From contig CALGIJ010000019.1 of the NCBI GenBank assembly GCA_937915545.1, positions 505,200 through 569,199 on the forward strand: 64,000 nucleotides of DNA. Reading direction: 5' to 3'. Below, in pieces: positions 17,948 to 27,100 of this stretch. Each line of letters opens with the position of its first letter. Within the stretch, counting starts at the first letter, position 1. This DNA comes from an uncultured Desulfobacterales bacterium (lineage in GTDB: Bacteria > Desulfobacterota > Desulfobulbia > Desulfobulbales > Desulfocapsaceae). A model generated the notes under the pieces. It saw nothing but the letters and a program-made list of their open reading frames with translations. It made no database searches and had not been told where the DNA came from. A program made the position numbers and the translations under genes.

Positions 17948-20602
17948 TCACTGTTTCGTAAGTTTTTGCAGCGTATAGAGGTGGTTGAGTGCGTCTAAGG
18001 GGACGCAACGGTCGAGTTCGAGACCTTTGAGATAGTCCCTGACCGCATCACCAGGTGGTGGGAAGAGAGGAAGCTGTTCTGGCGCCCGCCTTGTTCCTCG
18101 ACTCTTTCCCGTTTGCAGCGGAGGGCCACCTCGGTGATGGACATCGCCCATTTCAATCTCCCTGAGAATCTCCTTGGCGCGGTTGACAACTGCGGAGGGA
18201 ACGCCAGCAAGCGCTGCCACCTGGATGCCATAACTTCTGCTGGCCCCGCCCTGGACGAGTTTGTGGAGAAAAATGATATTGCCCTGCCACTCCCTGACGG
18301 CGATTGAATAGTTCTTGATCCGGACATGGGTTCTGGCCAGTTCGGTAAGCTCGTGGTAATGGGTGGCGAACAGCGTCTTCACTCCCCTGCCGTTCTTTTC
18401 GACCAGGGCCTCTGCCACCGCCCAGGCGATGGACAGGCCGTCGTAGGTCGAGGTGCCCCGGCCAATCTCATCGAGGATGACCAGGCTTTTATCGGAGGCG
18501 TTATTGAGGATATTGGCGGTTTCGCTCATCTCCACCATGAATGTTGACTGTCCGCGGCGCAGGTTGTCCATGGCGCCTACGCGAGTGAAGATCCTGTCCA
18601 CAAGACCGATGGTTGCCTGTTCGGCGGGTACGTAGCAACCCATCTGGGCCATGAGCACAATCAGCGCCGTCTGCCGCAGTACGGTCGACTTTCCGGCCAT
18701 GTTCGGGCCGGTGATGATGAGGATTTCTTCACTGTGCTGGTCGAGACGGAGATCATTGGGGACGAACCTGCCGCTGGGCATGGTCCGCTCGATCACCGGA
18801 TGGCGGCCCTCGACAATGGTGATCTCCTCGCCATCGTCCACTTCCGGTCGACGGTAGTTGAACTTGCAGGCAGCTTCAGCGCAGCAGGAGGAGTAGTCGA
18901 GTTGCGCCAACAGGCGGGCGACCTGCTGGATGCGGTTCGAGTTTTCGGTCAACCGGTTGCGGATGTCGACGAAAAGCTGATACTCGAGAGCGAGGCGCCG
19001 CTCTTCGGCGCCGAGGATCTTCTCTTCGAAGGCCTTGAGTTCTGGGGTGATAAAGCGCTCTGCGTTGACCAGGGTCTGCTTGCGGATATAGGATTCAGGG
19101 ACCTTGGCCTCATGGCTCTTGCCGATCTCGATGAAATAGCCGAATACCTTGTTGTATCCCACCTTCAGCTTGGCGATACCAGAGCTCTGCCGCTCGCGGT
19201 TCTCCAGATCGAGGAGGAGCCGCTTCTGGTCGGTAAGCAGGAGCACGAGTTCGTCGAGCTCGGCATTGTAGCCGGAGCGAATGAGGTGCCCTTCGCGAAG
19301 GCTGACCGGAGCATCGGGGTTGATGGCTGATTCAAGGAGTTGATGGAGGTCTTCGAGTCGGTCGAACATGTGGCGTATCTGCCGCAGTCTGGCGGTGTCG
19401 CACTGGGCGAGCACGGCGTCGATGGCTGGCAGACGGGCCAGCGATACCTTCATGGCGAGCATGTCGCGCGCATTGCCGACGCCAAGGATCATGCGGCTGT
19501 TGAGCCGTTCGAGGTCGTAGACGTTTTCCAGCAGACCGCGCAGCTCTTTGCGCAGCGCGCCATTCTTGAAGAAACAGGTGACGGCGTCAAGGCGGGCGGT
19601 GATACGCGACAGATCGCGCAGGGGGGCGAGGATGTTGGCCTTGAGCAGCCTGGCACCCATCGGCGTGCAGGTGAGGTCGAGGACTGAAAGCAAGGAACCC
19701 TGGCGGCCTCCACCAACCAGAGTTTCGGTGAGCTCGAGGTTGCGGCGCGACGACTCGTCGATGAGCAGAATCGAGTCGGTTGCCAGCGGGATGAGCTTGT
19801 CGATATGGTCGATGGAGGTCTTCTGCGTCTCGTTGATATAATGGAGCAGGGCCCCGGCGGCGCTTATCGCCGCGGTGAAGCGCCCGCAGCCGAAGCCGTC
19901 GAGGGAAAGGATGCGGAAATGGTCGAGCAGGAGCTGCTGGCAGTTATCAAAATGAAAGAGTTCGTCATCGCGACGGGTGACGCAGAGCTGCGGCAGGGCG
20001 AGTTCAAGCTGTGCCAGGAGATGGGTCAATCGCGCGTTGTCGCCGGCAGGGCAGAGGCACTCCGCCGGGGTGAAACGCAGCAACTGGTCGAACAGACCGT
20101 TATCATCTTCGGCAGCGGAGAACTCGCCGAGCAGAAACTCGCCGGTGCTGACATCAAGGAGGGCGAGACCACATAAAGGCGAGGCGCCGGCCATGAAGTG
20201 GAGGGCGCAGATATAGTTGTTATCCTTGCCGTCGAGGAGCTGATCGTCGGTGACGATCCCCGGCGAGACGACGCGGATGACCTCGCGCTTGACGATTCCC
20301 TTGGCTAGGGCAGGGTCTTCGACCTGTTCGCAGATGGCTACCCGCTGCCCGGCACGGATGAGCTTCGCCAGATAGCCGGACATGGCATGATAGGGGACGC
20401 CGCACATCGGCACCTGGACCTCGTCACTCTTTCTGCTGCGCGAGGTCAGGGTGATACCGAGAATTTTCGAGGCCTTGATGGCGTCATCGAAGAACATCTC
20501 ATAGAAGTCGCCCATGCGATAGAAGAGTATGGCGTCAGGATGCTGCGCCTTGATCTCGAGATATTGCTGCAGCATGGGGGTGATCTTGGTGATGGCTTCC
20601 AT
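17948..20602 (-). CDS. mutS: DNA mismatch repair protein MutS
   Basis: This 884-residue protein recognises base mismatches and small loops. The N-terminal mismatch-binding motif is Phe33-Tyr-Glu35 in GDFYEMF. The C-terminal ATPase has Walker A GPNMAGKST, Walker B with DEIGRGTSTYDG, and the dimer region with FATHYHELTELA. The length matches MutS1. The start at 20602 lies six bases after the HIT gene stop, so it is the last gene of a phosphoesterase-HIT-mutS operon. MutL is not in the window. Confidence 0.98.
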   Translation of the reverse strand: MEAITKITPMLQQYLEIKAQHPDAILFYRMGDFYEMFFDDAIKASKILGITLTSRSRKSDEVQVPMCGVPYHAMSGYLAKLIRAGQRVAICEQVEDPALAKGIVKREVIRVVSPGIVTDDQLLDGKDNNYICALHFMAGASPLCGLALLDVSTGEFLLGEFSAAEDDNGLFDQLLRFTPAECLCPAGDNARLTHLLAQLELALPQLCVTRRDDELFHFDNCQQLLLDHFRILSLDGFGCGRFTAAISAAGALLHYINETQKTSIDHIDKLIPLATDSILLIDESSRRNLELTETLVGGGRQGSLLSVLDLTCTPMGARLLKANILAPLRDLSRITARLDAVTCFFKNGALRKELRGLLENVYDLERLNSRMILGVGNARDMLAMKVSLARLPAIDAVLAQCDTARLRQIRHMFDRLEDLHQLLESAINPDAPVSLREGHLIRSGYNAELDELVLLLTDQKRLLLDLENRERQSSGIAKLKVGYNKVFGYFIEIGKSHEAKVPESYIRKQTLVNAERFITPELKAFEEKILGAEERRLALEYQLFVDIRNRLTENSNRIQQVARLLAQLDYSSCCAEAACKFNYRRPEVDDGEEITIVEGRHPVIERTMPSGRFVPNDLRLDQHSEEILIITGPNMAGKSTVLRQTALIVLMAQMGCYVPAEQATIGLVDRIFTRVGAMDNLRRGQSTFMVEMSETANILNNASDKSLVILDEIGRGTSTYDGLSIAWAVAEALVEKNGRGVKTLFATHYHELTELARTHVRIKNYSIAVREWQGNIIFLHKLVQGGASRSYGIQVAALAGVPSAVVNRAKEILREIEMGDVHHRGGPPLQTGKSRGTRRAPEQLPLFPPPGDAVRDYLKGLELDRCVPLDALNHLYTLQKLTKQ

Positions 20603-20608
20603 GGGTGG

Positions 20609-21106
20609 TCAACGGGAGGAGATGGCAAGAAAATCGGGGCCGAGCCTGTCAAAGGTGGCGAGGAGATGCTCTGGAATGGTGCGCAGCTCGGCGATGACGG
20701 TAATGAAATTGTGGTCGTCCTGCCAGCGGGGGACGATATGGTAGTGCAGGTGGTCGGCGATGCCCGCCCCTGCGGGAGCGCCGATATTACAGCCGATATT
20801 GAAACCTTGCGGCGAGAGCCTGCTCCTGAGAATGGCGGTGGCCTGTTGCACCATGAGAGTGAGGTCGGCCGCCTCGGCCGGGCTCAGCTCGGTGATGCAG
20901 GCGACGTGCCGGCAGGGTGCGACGAGGAGATGGCCATTGCTGTAGGGAAAGCGGTTGAGCAGGACGACCACTGTGGCATCGCGGTAGAGGAGCAGCTGCT
21001 CCTTGTCCTGCTTGTCATGACCTTCCGGCTCGAAGAGGCAGTGGCGTGGTTTGGCTGCCAGACCCCGAACATGCTCGATGCGCCATGGTGTCCACAAGGT
21101 CTTCAT
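20609..21106 (-). CDS. HIT-family nucleotide hydrolase/transferase
   Basis: This 165-residue protein has the histidine triad HLHYHIVPRW near residues 120-129, with the preceding NIGCNIGAPAGAGI segment typical of the Fhit/Ap4A phosphorylase-like branch. Such enzymes act on nucleoside phosphates such as Ap4A or ADP derivatives; the substrate here is not determined. The start ATG overlaps the stop of the upstream phosphoesterase gene as ATGA, so the two are translationally coupled. MutS follows after six bases. Confidence 0.9.
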   Translation of the reverse strand: MKTLWTPWRIEHVRGLAAKPRHCLFEPEGHDKQDKEQLLLYRDATVVVLLNRFPYSNGHLLVAPCRHVACITELSPAEAADLTLMVQQATAILRSRLSPQGFNIGCNIGAPAGAGIADHLHYHIVPRWQDDHNFITVIAELRTIPEHLLATFDRLGPDFLAISSR

Positions 21107-21600
21107 GGTGTGGGGGGCAGAGTGTGCAGGGAAGGGTGCAGGCCACTCTCGTCGATGCGGATAATGGCATAGGAGGCAGGGGACCCGTGGCGACCGCTGC
21201 CCTGGAAACTGCCGGGGTTGAGTAGCCAGGTCCCACCAATCCTCTCGATGGCGGCGACATGGGTGTGCCCGTAGATGATGCAGTCGGCCTCGGGAAAGAG
21301 GTTGTAGACCCTGTCGACGATATTGTGTCGCGGTCCGGCTCCGTGAGTGACGGTAATGGTATGGCCGGCTATCGAAAAGAGCCGCCGCTCCGGCAGCTGT
21401 TGCTGCGTCACGTAGTTGCACATATTGCCACTGACGGCAATGACCTCCTTCTCAGGAAAAACAGAGAGGATGCCATAGTCGGTGAGATCTCCGGCGTGGA
21501 CAATGAGGTCGCAGGCGGAGAAGGCGGCAAGGCAGCGCTGCCGGAAGCTGCTGTCAGGGGCCTGAAGGTGGGTGTCGGAAAGAACGCCGATAAGGGTCAT
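21103..21600 (-). CDS. YfcE/MJ0936-family metallophosphoesterase
   Basis: This 165-residue calcineurin-fold phosphodiesterase is cytosolic. The metal-binding motifs appear in order: SDTHL (residues 8-12), HAGDLTD, VSGNMC (GN box), THGAG and YGHTH, then the closing NPGS. Family members hydrolyse phosphodiesters of unassigned physiological substrates. It is the first gene of the minus-strand operon with the HIT protein and mutS. Upstream on its strand, TATACT near 21630 is a possible -10 box without a convincing -35. Confidence 0.88.
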   Translation of the reverse strand: MTLIGVLSDTHLQAPDSSFRQRCLAAFSACDLIVHAGDLTDYGILSVFPEKEVIAVSGNMCNYVTQQQLPERRLFSIAGHTITVTHGAGPRHNIVDRVYNLFPEADCIIYGHTHVAAIERIGGTWLLNPGSFQGSGRHGSPASYAIIRIDESGLHPSLHTLPPTP

Positions 21601-21741
21601 AATGTTTGCCTCGCGCTATACACCGTGTCAGTATACCCGCAGTCGGCAGCGGTGCACTGAAAAAGTGCCGGCTGCGGTGGGTGGATCGTCTCTTCGGGAG
21701 AGTCCTGAAAGCGATCTTGGCGGGAAACTGAGTTTTTTTGC

Positions 21742-21771
21742 TTGCGGAAGTAGCAGGTGCAAAAGTATAAT
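21742..21771 (+). promoter_or_regulatory. Candidate promoter of efp-epmA
   Basis: TTGCGG (21742-21747) and a perfect TATAAT (21766-21771) are 18 bases apart in the 293-base gap before efp. The leader to ATG 21894 would be about 115 bases. The -35 box matches the consensus at three positions only. Confidence 0.55.
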
Positions 21772-21893
21772 GCTGAGTTTTTCATTTGCTTGCTGCCTTT
21801 TTCCCCGCATTCGTCCCGCTTGCCGATACGACATGGCGCCAACGAGAAAATGGGCACTCAACGATTCAATCTTAGAGACAATGGAGAAAGACG

Positions 21894-22457
21894 ATGTATT
21901 CCGCCTCTGACTTACGCAAGGGCCTCAAAGTACAGATTGAGGGCTCGCCCTATATTGTTACCGAGTTCGAGTTTTCCAAGCCCGGTAAGGGCCAGGCCCT
22001 GTACCGCTGCAAAATGCGCAACATGATTTCCGGCAACCAGCTGGTCAAGACCTATCGCTCCAACGACAAGTTCGAAAAGGCCGAGCTCGACGAGAGAAAA
22101 ATGCAGTTTCTCTATAATCAGGGCGAGGAATTCCATTTCATGGATACCGAGAACTTCGAACAGCTCAGCCTCACCCGCGAGCAGATGGGCGACAATGTCA
22201 ACTTCCTCCTCGAAAACATGGAGGTCGTGGTGCTTTTTTTCAGTGGCAGGCCCATCGACATCTCCATTCCCATCTTCGTCAACCTCCTGGTGACACGGGC
22301 CGATCCCTGGGCCAAGGGTGATACCTCCGGCAACGACACCAAACCTGTTACGGTGCAGACCGGGTACGTTCTGCAGGTTCCGCCCTTTGTCGAGGAAGGC
22401 GACAAGATCCAGATCGACACCCGCACCGGGGAGTATGTCACCCGGGTCAAAGAGTAA
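21894..22457 (+). CDS. efp: Translation elongation factor P
   Basis: This 187-residue protein relieves ribosome stalling at proline runs. Three beta-barrel domains can be followed from KGLKVQIEGSPY to the C-terminal GYVLQVPPFVEEGDKIQIDTRTGEYVTRVKE. The loop SKPGKGQA carries Lys32, the equivalent of the E. coli lysine that receives (R)-beta-lysine. Gene epmA starts six bases later, which strongly suggests that this EF-P is beta-lysylated. A GGAGAAAGACG site precedes the ATG. Confidence 0.97.
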   Translation: MYSASDLRKGLKVQIEGSPYIVTEFEFSKPGKGQALYRCKMRNMISGNQLVKTYRSNDKFEKAELDERKMQFLYNQGEEFHFMDTENFEQLSLTREQMGDNVNFLLENMEVVVLFFSGRPIDISIPIFVNLLVTRADPWAKGDTSGNDTKPVTVQTGYVLQVPPFVEEGDKIQIDTRTGEYVTRVKE

Positions 22458-22463
22458 GGCGCA

Positions 22464-23399
22464 GTGCTCGGCCTCTCCGGGCTGCACCGTCGTGCAGCCC
22501 TGCTTCGTCTGGTACGAAGGTTTTTTGAAGACGAGGGGTTTCTCGAAGTGGATACTCCGGTTCGTCTGCCCCTCGCCATCCCCGAACGACACATAAAGCT
22601 GATAGAAGCCGAGGGGCAATACCTCCAGGCCTCACCCGAGCTGTGCATGAAGCGCCTTCTCGCCCGCGGTTGCACGCCGATCTTTCAGATCGGGCGCTGC
22701 TTCCGCAAAGGGGAGCGGGGGCGGCGGCATCTCGAGGAGTTCACCATGATCGAGTGGTATCGCAGTGACTGCGATTACCGCCAGCTGATGGCCGACTGCC
22801 GTGCATTGTGCCGCTATCTGCAGCGGGAATGGCCTCAGGACCCCCGCCGCGTCGAGTCTACCGGCTTGCGGTCGATATTTCCCTCCATCGATGTCCATGG
22901 TGAATGGCAGGGAATGACGGTAGCGGAAGCCTTCGCGCGCTATTCCCCGCGCCCTCTCTCTGCGGCGCTGCACGAAGACTGCTTCGACGAGCTGCTCTGC
23001 GAGTATGTCGAGCCGCATCTCGGGCAGGGATGTCCAACATTTCTTTATGATTATCCCCGGGCCCTGGCCTCCCTCTCGCGGCCCAAGCCTGGCGACCCGC
23101 AGCTCGCCGAACGGTTCGAGCTCTATATCGGTGGAGTGGAGCTGGCCAATGGCTTTTCCGAGCTTAACGATGATGTGGAGCAGCGTCAGCGTTTTGCTGA
23201 GGAGATAAAGGCCATTCATGCCGCAGGTGGTACAGAGATGGAAATGCCCGAGGTCTTCCTCGACGATCTTCGGCACCTGCCGGAGGCGGCCGGGATTGCC
23301 CTGGGTATCGATCGCCTGGCGATGATCGCCTTCGACGCCCCCGATATTTCCCAGGTGGTTCCATTCACCCCCGAGGATTTCCCGACCCTCTCTCCTTGA
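22464..23399 (+). CDS. epmA: EF-P lysyltransferase EpmA (GenX/PoxA)
   Basis: This 311-residue protein is a class II lysyl-tRNA synthetase paralogue without the anticodon-binding domain. It attaches (R)-beta-lysine to EF-P. Motif 2 is visible as FQIGRCFRKGERGRRHLEEFTMIEWY and motif 3 as GIALGIDRLAMIAF. It starts with GTG 22464, with AAGG seven bases upstream, and is co-transcribed with its substrate gene efp. The lysine 2,3-aminomutase EpmB that makes the donor is not in the window. The N-terminus is short, but E. coli EpmA (325 residues) is similar. Confidence 0.93.
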   Translation: MLGLSGLHRRAALLRLVRRFFEDEGFLEVDTPVRLPLAIPERHIKLIEAEGQYLQASPELCMKRLLARGCTPIFQIGRCFRKGERGRRHLEEFTMIEWYRSDCDYRQLMADCRALCRYLQREWPQDPRRVESTGLRSIFPSIDVHGEWQGMTVAEAFARYSPRPLSAALHEDCFDELLCEYVEPHLGQGCPTFLYDYPRALASLSRPKPGDPQLAERFELYIGGVELANGFSELNDDVEQRQRFAEEIKAIHAAGGTEMEMPEVFLDDLRHLPEAAGIALGIDRLAMIAFDAPDISQVVPFTPEDFPTLSP

Positions 23400-23502
23400 T
23401 TGGCCCAGGCTCCTGTCCGCTTTGAGAGAATTGGGTAGCGATCCGTAATTGTTTTGAAAAAGACAGCCAAATGGTCTATGGTTCGCTGATAACTGCTAGG
23501 GA

Positions 23503-23517
23503 TGGCCATGTTTTTGC
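23503..23517 (+). promoter_or_regulatory. Sigma-54 (-24/-12) promoter for the chain-length/kinase operon
   Basis: TGGCCATGTTTTTGC matches the RpoN pattern TGGCAC-N5-TTGC, with exactly ten bases between the GG and GC doublets. Transcription would start near 23529, about 50 bases before ATG 23581. As I recall, RpoN with a PrsR-type activator is the known control of exosortase-linked polysaccharide genes, which supports the site. The activator is not in the window. Confidence 0.65.
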
Positions 23518-23580
23518 GGTTGCCGCCCCTTTCTGCCGGGCTGCTGCCCATCAATCTCTTCCCCAAGTCCCTACCTGCCG

Positions 23581-25197
23581 ATGGATTCGACTCAGCGTCA
23601 CCTGGTTCAGAAATATGTCGATCTGCTCTATCGACGCAAGGTGTTGATCGTCACCCTGCTGCTCTTGAGTCTGCCTGTGGGGCTCGGGGTGTACCTCAAA
23701 ACCCCCAAGGTTTTTCAGGCTTCCAGCTTGCTCAGTTATGAGCAGCAGATGATCTCGGCCGGCAAGATGTCCGCCGACAAGTCGTCCCGCATCCGCGATA
23801 TCGTCAGCACCCTAACCCAGGTGGTCACCAGCCGCACCAACCTCGAAAAGCTCATCGTCGACCTTTCTCTCTACCCCGAACTCCTGGCACGGCTGCCCAT
23901 GGAGGATGTGGTGGAAAAGATGCGCAAGGATATCAATATAGTTCCCTCTCCAAAGGGAGATATCTTCAAAATCGCCTTCAATCATCATAGCCGGGACAAG
24001 GTGGTCAAAGTTACCAACGCCCTGGCCGCCAAGTTTATCGAGGAGAACCTCAAATACCGCGAGGAACGCGCCACGGAGACCTCCTCCTATACCAGCAACG
24101 AACTGGAGAGCGCCAAGGCGGCCATGGACCGCAAGGAAAACGCCATGCGCGACTACAAGCTGCAGCACTTCAACGAGCTGCCGGAACAGCGCGAGTCCAA
24201 CGTGGCCAGGCTCATCGCCCTGCAGAAACAGGATCAGGAGCAGCAGATCAGTATCCAGGAGTTGGAACGTACGGCGGTGCTTATCCAGGATCAGATCGTC
24301 AATCGCCAGAAGGTGCTCGAAGCGGAACGGCAACTGGCGGCGGCGGGGGAGGCCGAAACCGGGAAGGGGACACAACAGGAGGTTCCGATGAGCGCCGAGG
24401 CCCGCCTTGCCAAGGCGCGTCTGGTGCTGGACCAGTTGCTCAGCCGCTATACCGAGATGCATCCCGAGGTCAAACGGCTGCGGGTGATCATCGCCAAACT
24501 CGAGGACGAAGTGGTGACGGAGCGAGGCAGCGCGGCTGCCGTCAAGGGAGGTGCGAAAGACGGCCGGGATGGTAATCGCGGCGCTATCGACCGCAGCAGT
24601 GTCGACTCGGTGACTCTGCAGTTGGAAACGCAACGCAAGAACATTCTTCTCAATATCGAGGCGATCAAGGCCGAGAAAGAGCGTCAGAAGAAGGTCATCG
24701 CCGAGGTCGAGGAGTGGATAGCCGCCGCACCGGTCCGCGAGGCGGAGTGGGCGGCCTTGACCCGCGAATACGGCCAGCTGAAACGACATTACGACTACCT
24801 CGTATCCCAGGACCTCGAAGCCAAGTCGATGCTCAATCTCGAACGGCGTCAGAAGGGGAGCCAGTTCAAGATCGAGGATCCGGCCCGTACCCCGGAAAAG
24901 CCGATCAAGCCAGATTTCGTCAAGATTATTGGTGTCGCCCTCGCCGTTGGCATTGGCCTGGGGCTCGGGCTCGCCTTTACTCTCGATTTTTTCGATGGGA
25001 CGCTGCGGGATCCGGAGGTCGTCGAGTCCGCCCTGGGCGTCACCTTGCTGACCACCATTCCCTATCTTGAAATCGCAGCCGAGACCAAACGCAGGAAAAG
25101 GAAGGCCGTATTGATCTTCCTCCTCCTTCTGCTCCTTGCAGCGGGGGTGGTGGCCCTTTTCGCAGCCGTTTGGTTGAAAGGTTATGTCGTTATTTAG
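23581..25197 (+). CDS. Exopolysaccharide chain-length determinant (Wzz-like, XrtA/PEP-CTERM type)
   Basis: This 538-residue inner-membrane protein has a first membrane segment at about residues 21-38, a long periplasmic coiled-coil region rich in Glu, Gln and Lys (about 170-410), and a Pro-rich stretch (DPARTPEKPIKPD) before a second membrane segment near 450-468. A third hydrophobic segment near the C-terminus (about 510-532) is atypical of Wzz and typical of the PEP-CTERM chain-length family. It should control polymer length with the kinase two genes on. The C-terminal end overlaps the next gene by 14 bases. No clear ribosome-binding site precedes ATG 23581. Confidence 0.85.
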   Translation: MDSTQRHLVQKYVDLLYRRKVLIVTLLLLSLPVGLGVYLKTPKVFQASSLLSYEQQMISAGKMSADKSSRIRDIVSTLTQVVTSRTNLEKLIVDLSLYPELLARLPMEDVVEKMRKDINIVPSPKGDIFKIAFNHHSRDKVVKVTNALAAKFIEENLKYREERATETSSYTSNELESAKAAMDRKENAMRDYKLQHFNELPEQRESNVARLIALQKQDQEQQISIQELERTAVLIQDQIVNRQKVLEAERQLAAAGEAETGKGTQQEVPMSAEARLAKARLVLDQLLSRYTEMHPEVKRLRVIIAKLEDEVVTERGSAAAVKGGAKDGRDGNRGAIDRSSVDSVTLQLETQRKNILLNIEAIKAEKERQKKVIAEVEEWIAAAPVREAEWAALTREYGQLKRHYDYLVSQDLEAKSMLNLERRQKGSQFKIEDPARTPEKPIKPDFVKIIGVALAVGIGLGLGLAFTLDFFDGTLRDPEVVESALGVTLLTTIPYLEIAAETKRRKRKAVLIFLLLLLLAAGVVALFAAVWLKGYVVI

Positions 25198-26188
25198 CGC
25201 TGACAGCGGTACCTTGTACAGGGAACATTTTGGCCTGGAGCGTAAGCCCTTCGAGCTGACCCCGGACTCCAACATGCTCTTTCTCGGCGAGGGGCATAAA
25301 AACGCCCTCGCCGTGCTCAAGCACGGGGTGGTATCCGACAAGGCCTTCCTGTTGTTCACCGGGGGTGTCGGTACGGGGAAGACCACCCTCCTCAATGTCC
25401 TCTCCAAGACCCTGGAAAACCCAGGCTACGTGTGCGTCATCTCCAACCCGACGCTCGAACTCGACGACTTCTTCTACTATTTCGCGGCACAGCTTGGGCT
25501 GCTCTTCGATGGCAACAAGGCCAAGTTTCTCGTGCTGTTTTCAAAGCTTCTCGAACAGTGTAAAAAGTCAAACCGACGTGTGTTGCTGATCATCGACGAG
25601 GCCCATGCACTGCCCACCGACCTGCTCGAGGAGATGCGCCTGTTGGTCAATATGGCGGCCGAGTTAAAGGATGTGCTCAGCATTTTTCTCGTCGGTCAGC
25701 CGGAGTTGCTTGAGCGACTCAACGAAAGGCAGCTTTCGCCGCTCAGTCAGCGTATTGCCGTGCGCTATCATCTCGAGCAGCTGTCCGCGGAGGAGGCCAC
25801 CCAGTACGTGCTCTTTCGCCTCAGCCGCTCCGGGGGGAAAAATCCACGGCTGTTCACCGATCAGGCCCTGCAGCTGATCTATCAGGCGACGGGCGGCAAT
25901 CCGCGGCAGATCAATATCCTCTGCGATACCGCCTTGCGTGTCGCCTATGCCCGCGGCAAGACCGAGGTCGACGAGAAGTTAGTCCGCAAGGCCGTCGAGC
26001 AGTTGCATATTCCGGGGGACAGTAGCGCTTTCCATCTGCCGCCGCTGCGGCCATCCTGGCGGCGCTGGCTCGTGCCGGGGGTGGTCGCCATCCTCGTCCT
26101 CGATGGTCTGTTCGTCGCGTATGCCTATCATAAGGGGTGGCTGCAGGCGGCTTTGGGCTACCTTGCAGGCCAACTGGGAATGGGGTGA
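25184..26188 (+). CDS. ExeA-like AAA ATPase of the XrtA/exopolysaccharide system
   Basis: This 334-residue protein carries an AAA+ domain with Walker A GGVGTGKTT (Lys66) and Walker B LLIIDEAH, a sensor-type region SQRIAVRYHLEQLS, and a C-terminal membrane segment at about residues 291-310 after LRPSWRRW. This layout matches the ATPase regularly found between the chain-length protein and tyrosine kinase genes in exosortase loci. Its precise job is unknown; a role in secretion or assembly at the inner membrane is inferred. It overlaps the upstream gene by 14 bases. Confidence 0.85.
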   Translation: MSLFSADSGTLYREHFGLERKPFELTPDSNMLFLGEGHKNALAVLKHGVVSDKAFLLFTGGVGTGKTTLLNVLSKTLENPGYVCVISNPTLELDDFFYYFAAQLGLLFDGNKAKFLVLFSKLLEQCKKSNRRVLLIIDEAHALPTDLLEEMRLLVNMAAELKDVLSIFLVGQPELLERLNERQLSPLSQRIAVRYHLEQLSAEEATQYVLFRLSRSGGKNPRLFTDQALQLIYQATGGNPRQINILCDTALRVAYARGKTEVDEKLVRKAVEQLHIPGDSSAFHLPPLRPSWRRWLVPGVVAILVLDGLFVAYAYHKGWLQAALGYLAGQLGMG

Positions 26189-26200
26189 AACGAGGGTATC

Positions 26201-27061
26201 ATGGGAATGTTTTCGAAAAATGAGGGGAAGTCCAGCCACGACGCTGCTCAAGGCGCGGAGGGCAAGGTGGCGACGGCGGCCGAAACATCTCGGCGCGACT
26301 CGGAGGCGCCACCACTGGCGCAATCATCCGCCGAGGGCGATTCGGTCAGCTGGGATGCTCGTCTGGTGCAAGCGGTGAATTTTTCCCCGACAACCAGCGA
26401 ATCTTTTCGCGTGCTGCGTGCGAAAATCCTCATGCCGCCGGATGGCCGTCCTACGCCACGCACTATTCTCGTCACCTCAGTGCAGCCCCAGGAGGGCAAG
26501 AGCTTCGTTGCCGCCAACCTTGGCGTGATGCTGGCCCAGGGCATCGATCAATACGCCCTGTTGGTAGACTGCGACCTGCGTCTGCCCACCCTGGCGGAAC
26601 TCTTCGGGCTCCCCAGAGAAGGCGGGCTTGCCGACTATCTGCGCCACCGGGGAGAGTTGTCTTCCTACATTCGCAAAACCTCGATGGACAAGCTGTCCAT
26701 CCTCACCAGCGGCGAGCCGCCAGCCAACCCCGCAGAACTTCTTGGCTCGACGCGCATGCAGGAGCTGGTCGCGGAAGTGTCGCGGCGATATCCCGATCGT
26801 TTCGTGGTCTTTGACTGTCCTCCACTGATGGTCGCCTCCGAGGCGATAACTCTGGCCAATGTCGTTGATGCGGTCATCCTTGTCGTTCGTGAAGGGGTGG
26901 CCGGCAAGACCCATCTCGAGCAAGCGGTGGCAGACATCGGCAAGGAGAAGATCCTCGGAGTGGTTTTCAACGGGCACCGCCCCAACCCCGTCGCTTCTCG
27001 GGTTCTCGGCAAGAATTCCTCCTACTACGAGAACTATTACTACCGCCGTCCGGCGCGGTAG
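26201..27061 (+). CDS. CpsD/CapB-like tyrosine autokinase for exopolysaccharide
   Basis: This 286-residue cytosolic BY-kinase has a disordered Ser/Ala-rich N-terminus (1 to about 50), then Walker A QPQEGKSF (Lys100), Walker A' LLVDCDLRLPT and Walker B FVVFDCPP. The C-terminus ends with a tyrosine cluster (SSYYENYYYRRPAR), the usual autophosphorylation tail. Such kinases act with the Wzz-like protein, here encoded two genes upstream, to control polymerisation. The gene ends the sigma-54-linked operon and is followed by a possible terminator. Confidence 0.9.
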   Translation: MGMFSKNEGKSSHDAAQGAEGKVATAAETSRRDSEAPPLAQSSAEGDSVSWDARLVQAVNFSPTTSESFRVLRAKILMPPDGRPTPRTILVTSVQPQEGKSFVAANLGVMLAQGIDQYALLVDCDLRLPTLAELFGLPREGGLADYLRHRGELSSYIRKTSMDKLSILTSGEPPANPAELLGSTRMQELVAEVSRRYPDRFVVFDCPPLMVASEAITLANVVDAVILVVREGVAGKTHLEQAVADIGKEKILGVVFNGHRPNPVASRVLGKNSSYYENYYYRRPAR

Positions 27062-27069
27062 GTCTCTCC

Positions 27070-27100
27070 GGGGGTCCGCGGCGCGGTCCCCCCGTCTTCA
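27070..27100 (+). terminator. Possible terminator after the kinase gene
   Basis: A 10-bp GC-rich stem with one mismatch (27070-27079 with 27083-27092) and a three-base loop is followed by only a weakly T-rich tail. It lies between the kinase and the convergent ygiQ gene. Confidence 0.4.

Noticed and set aside
23812..25407. Long minus-strand open frame opposite the chain-length gene
   Set aside because: It is a shadow of a well-supported gene in a conserved operon.
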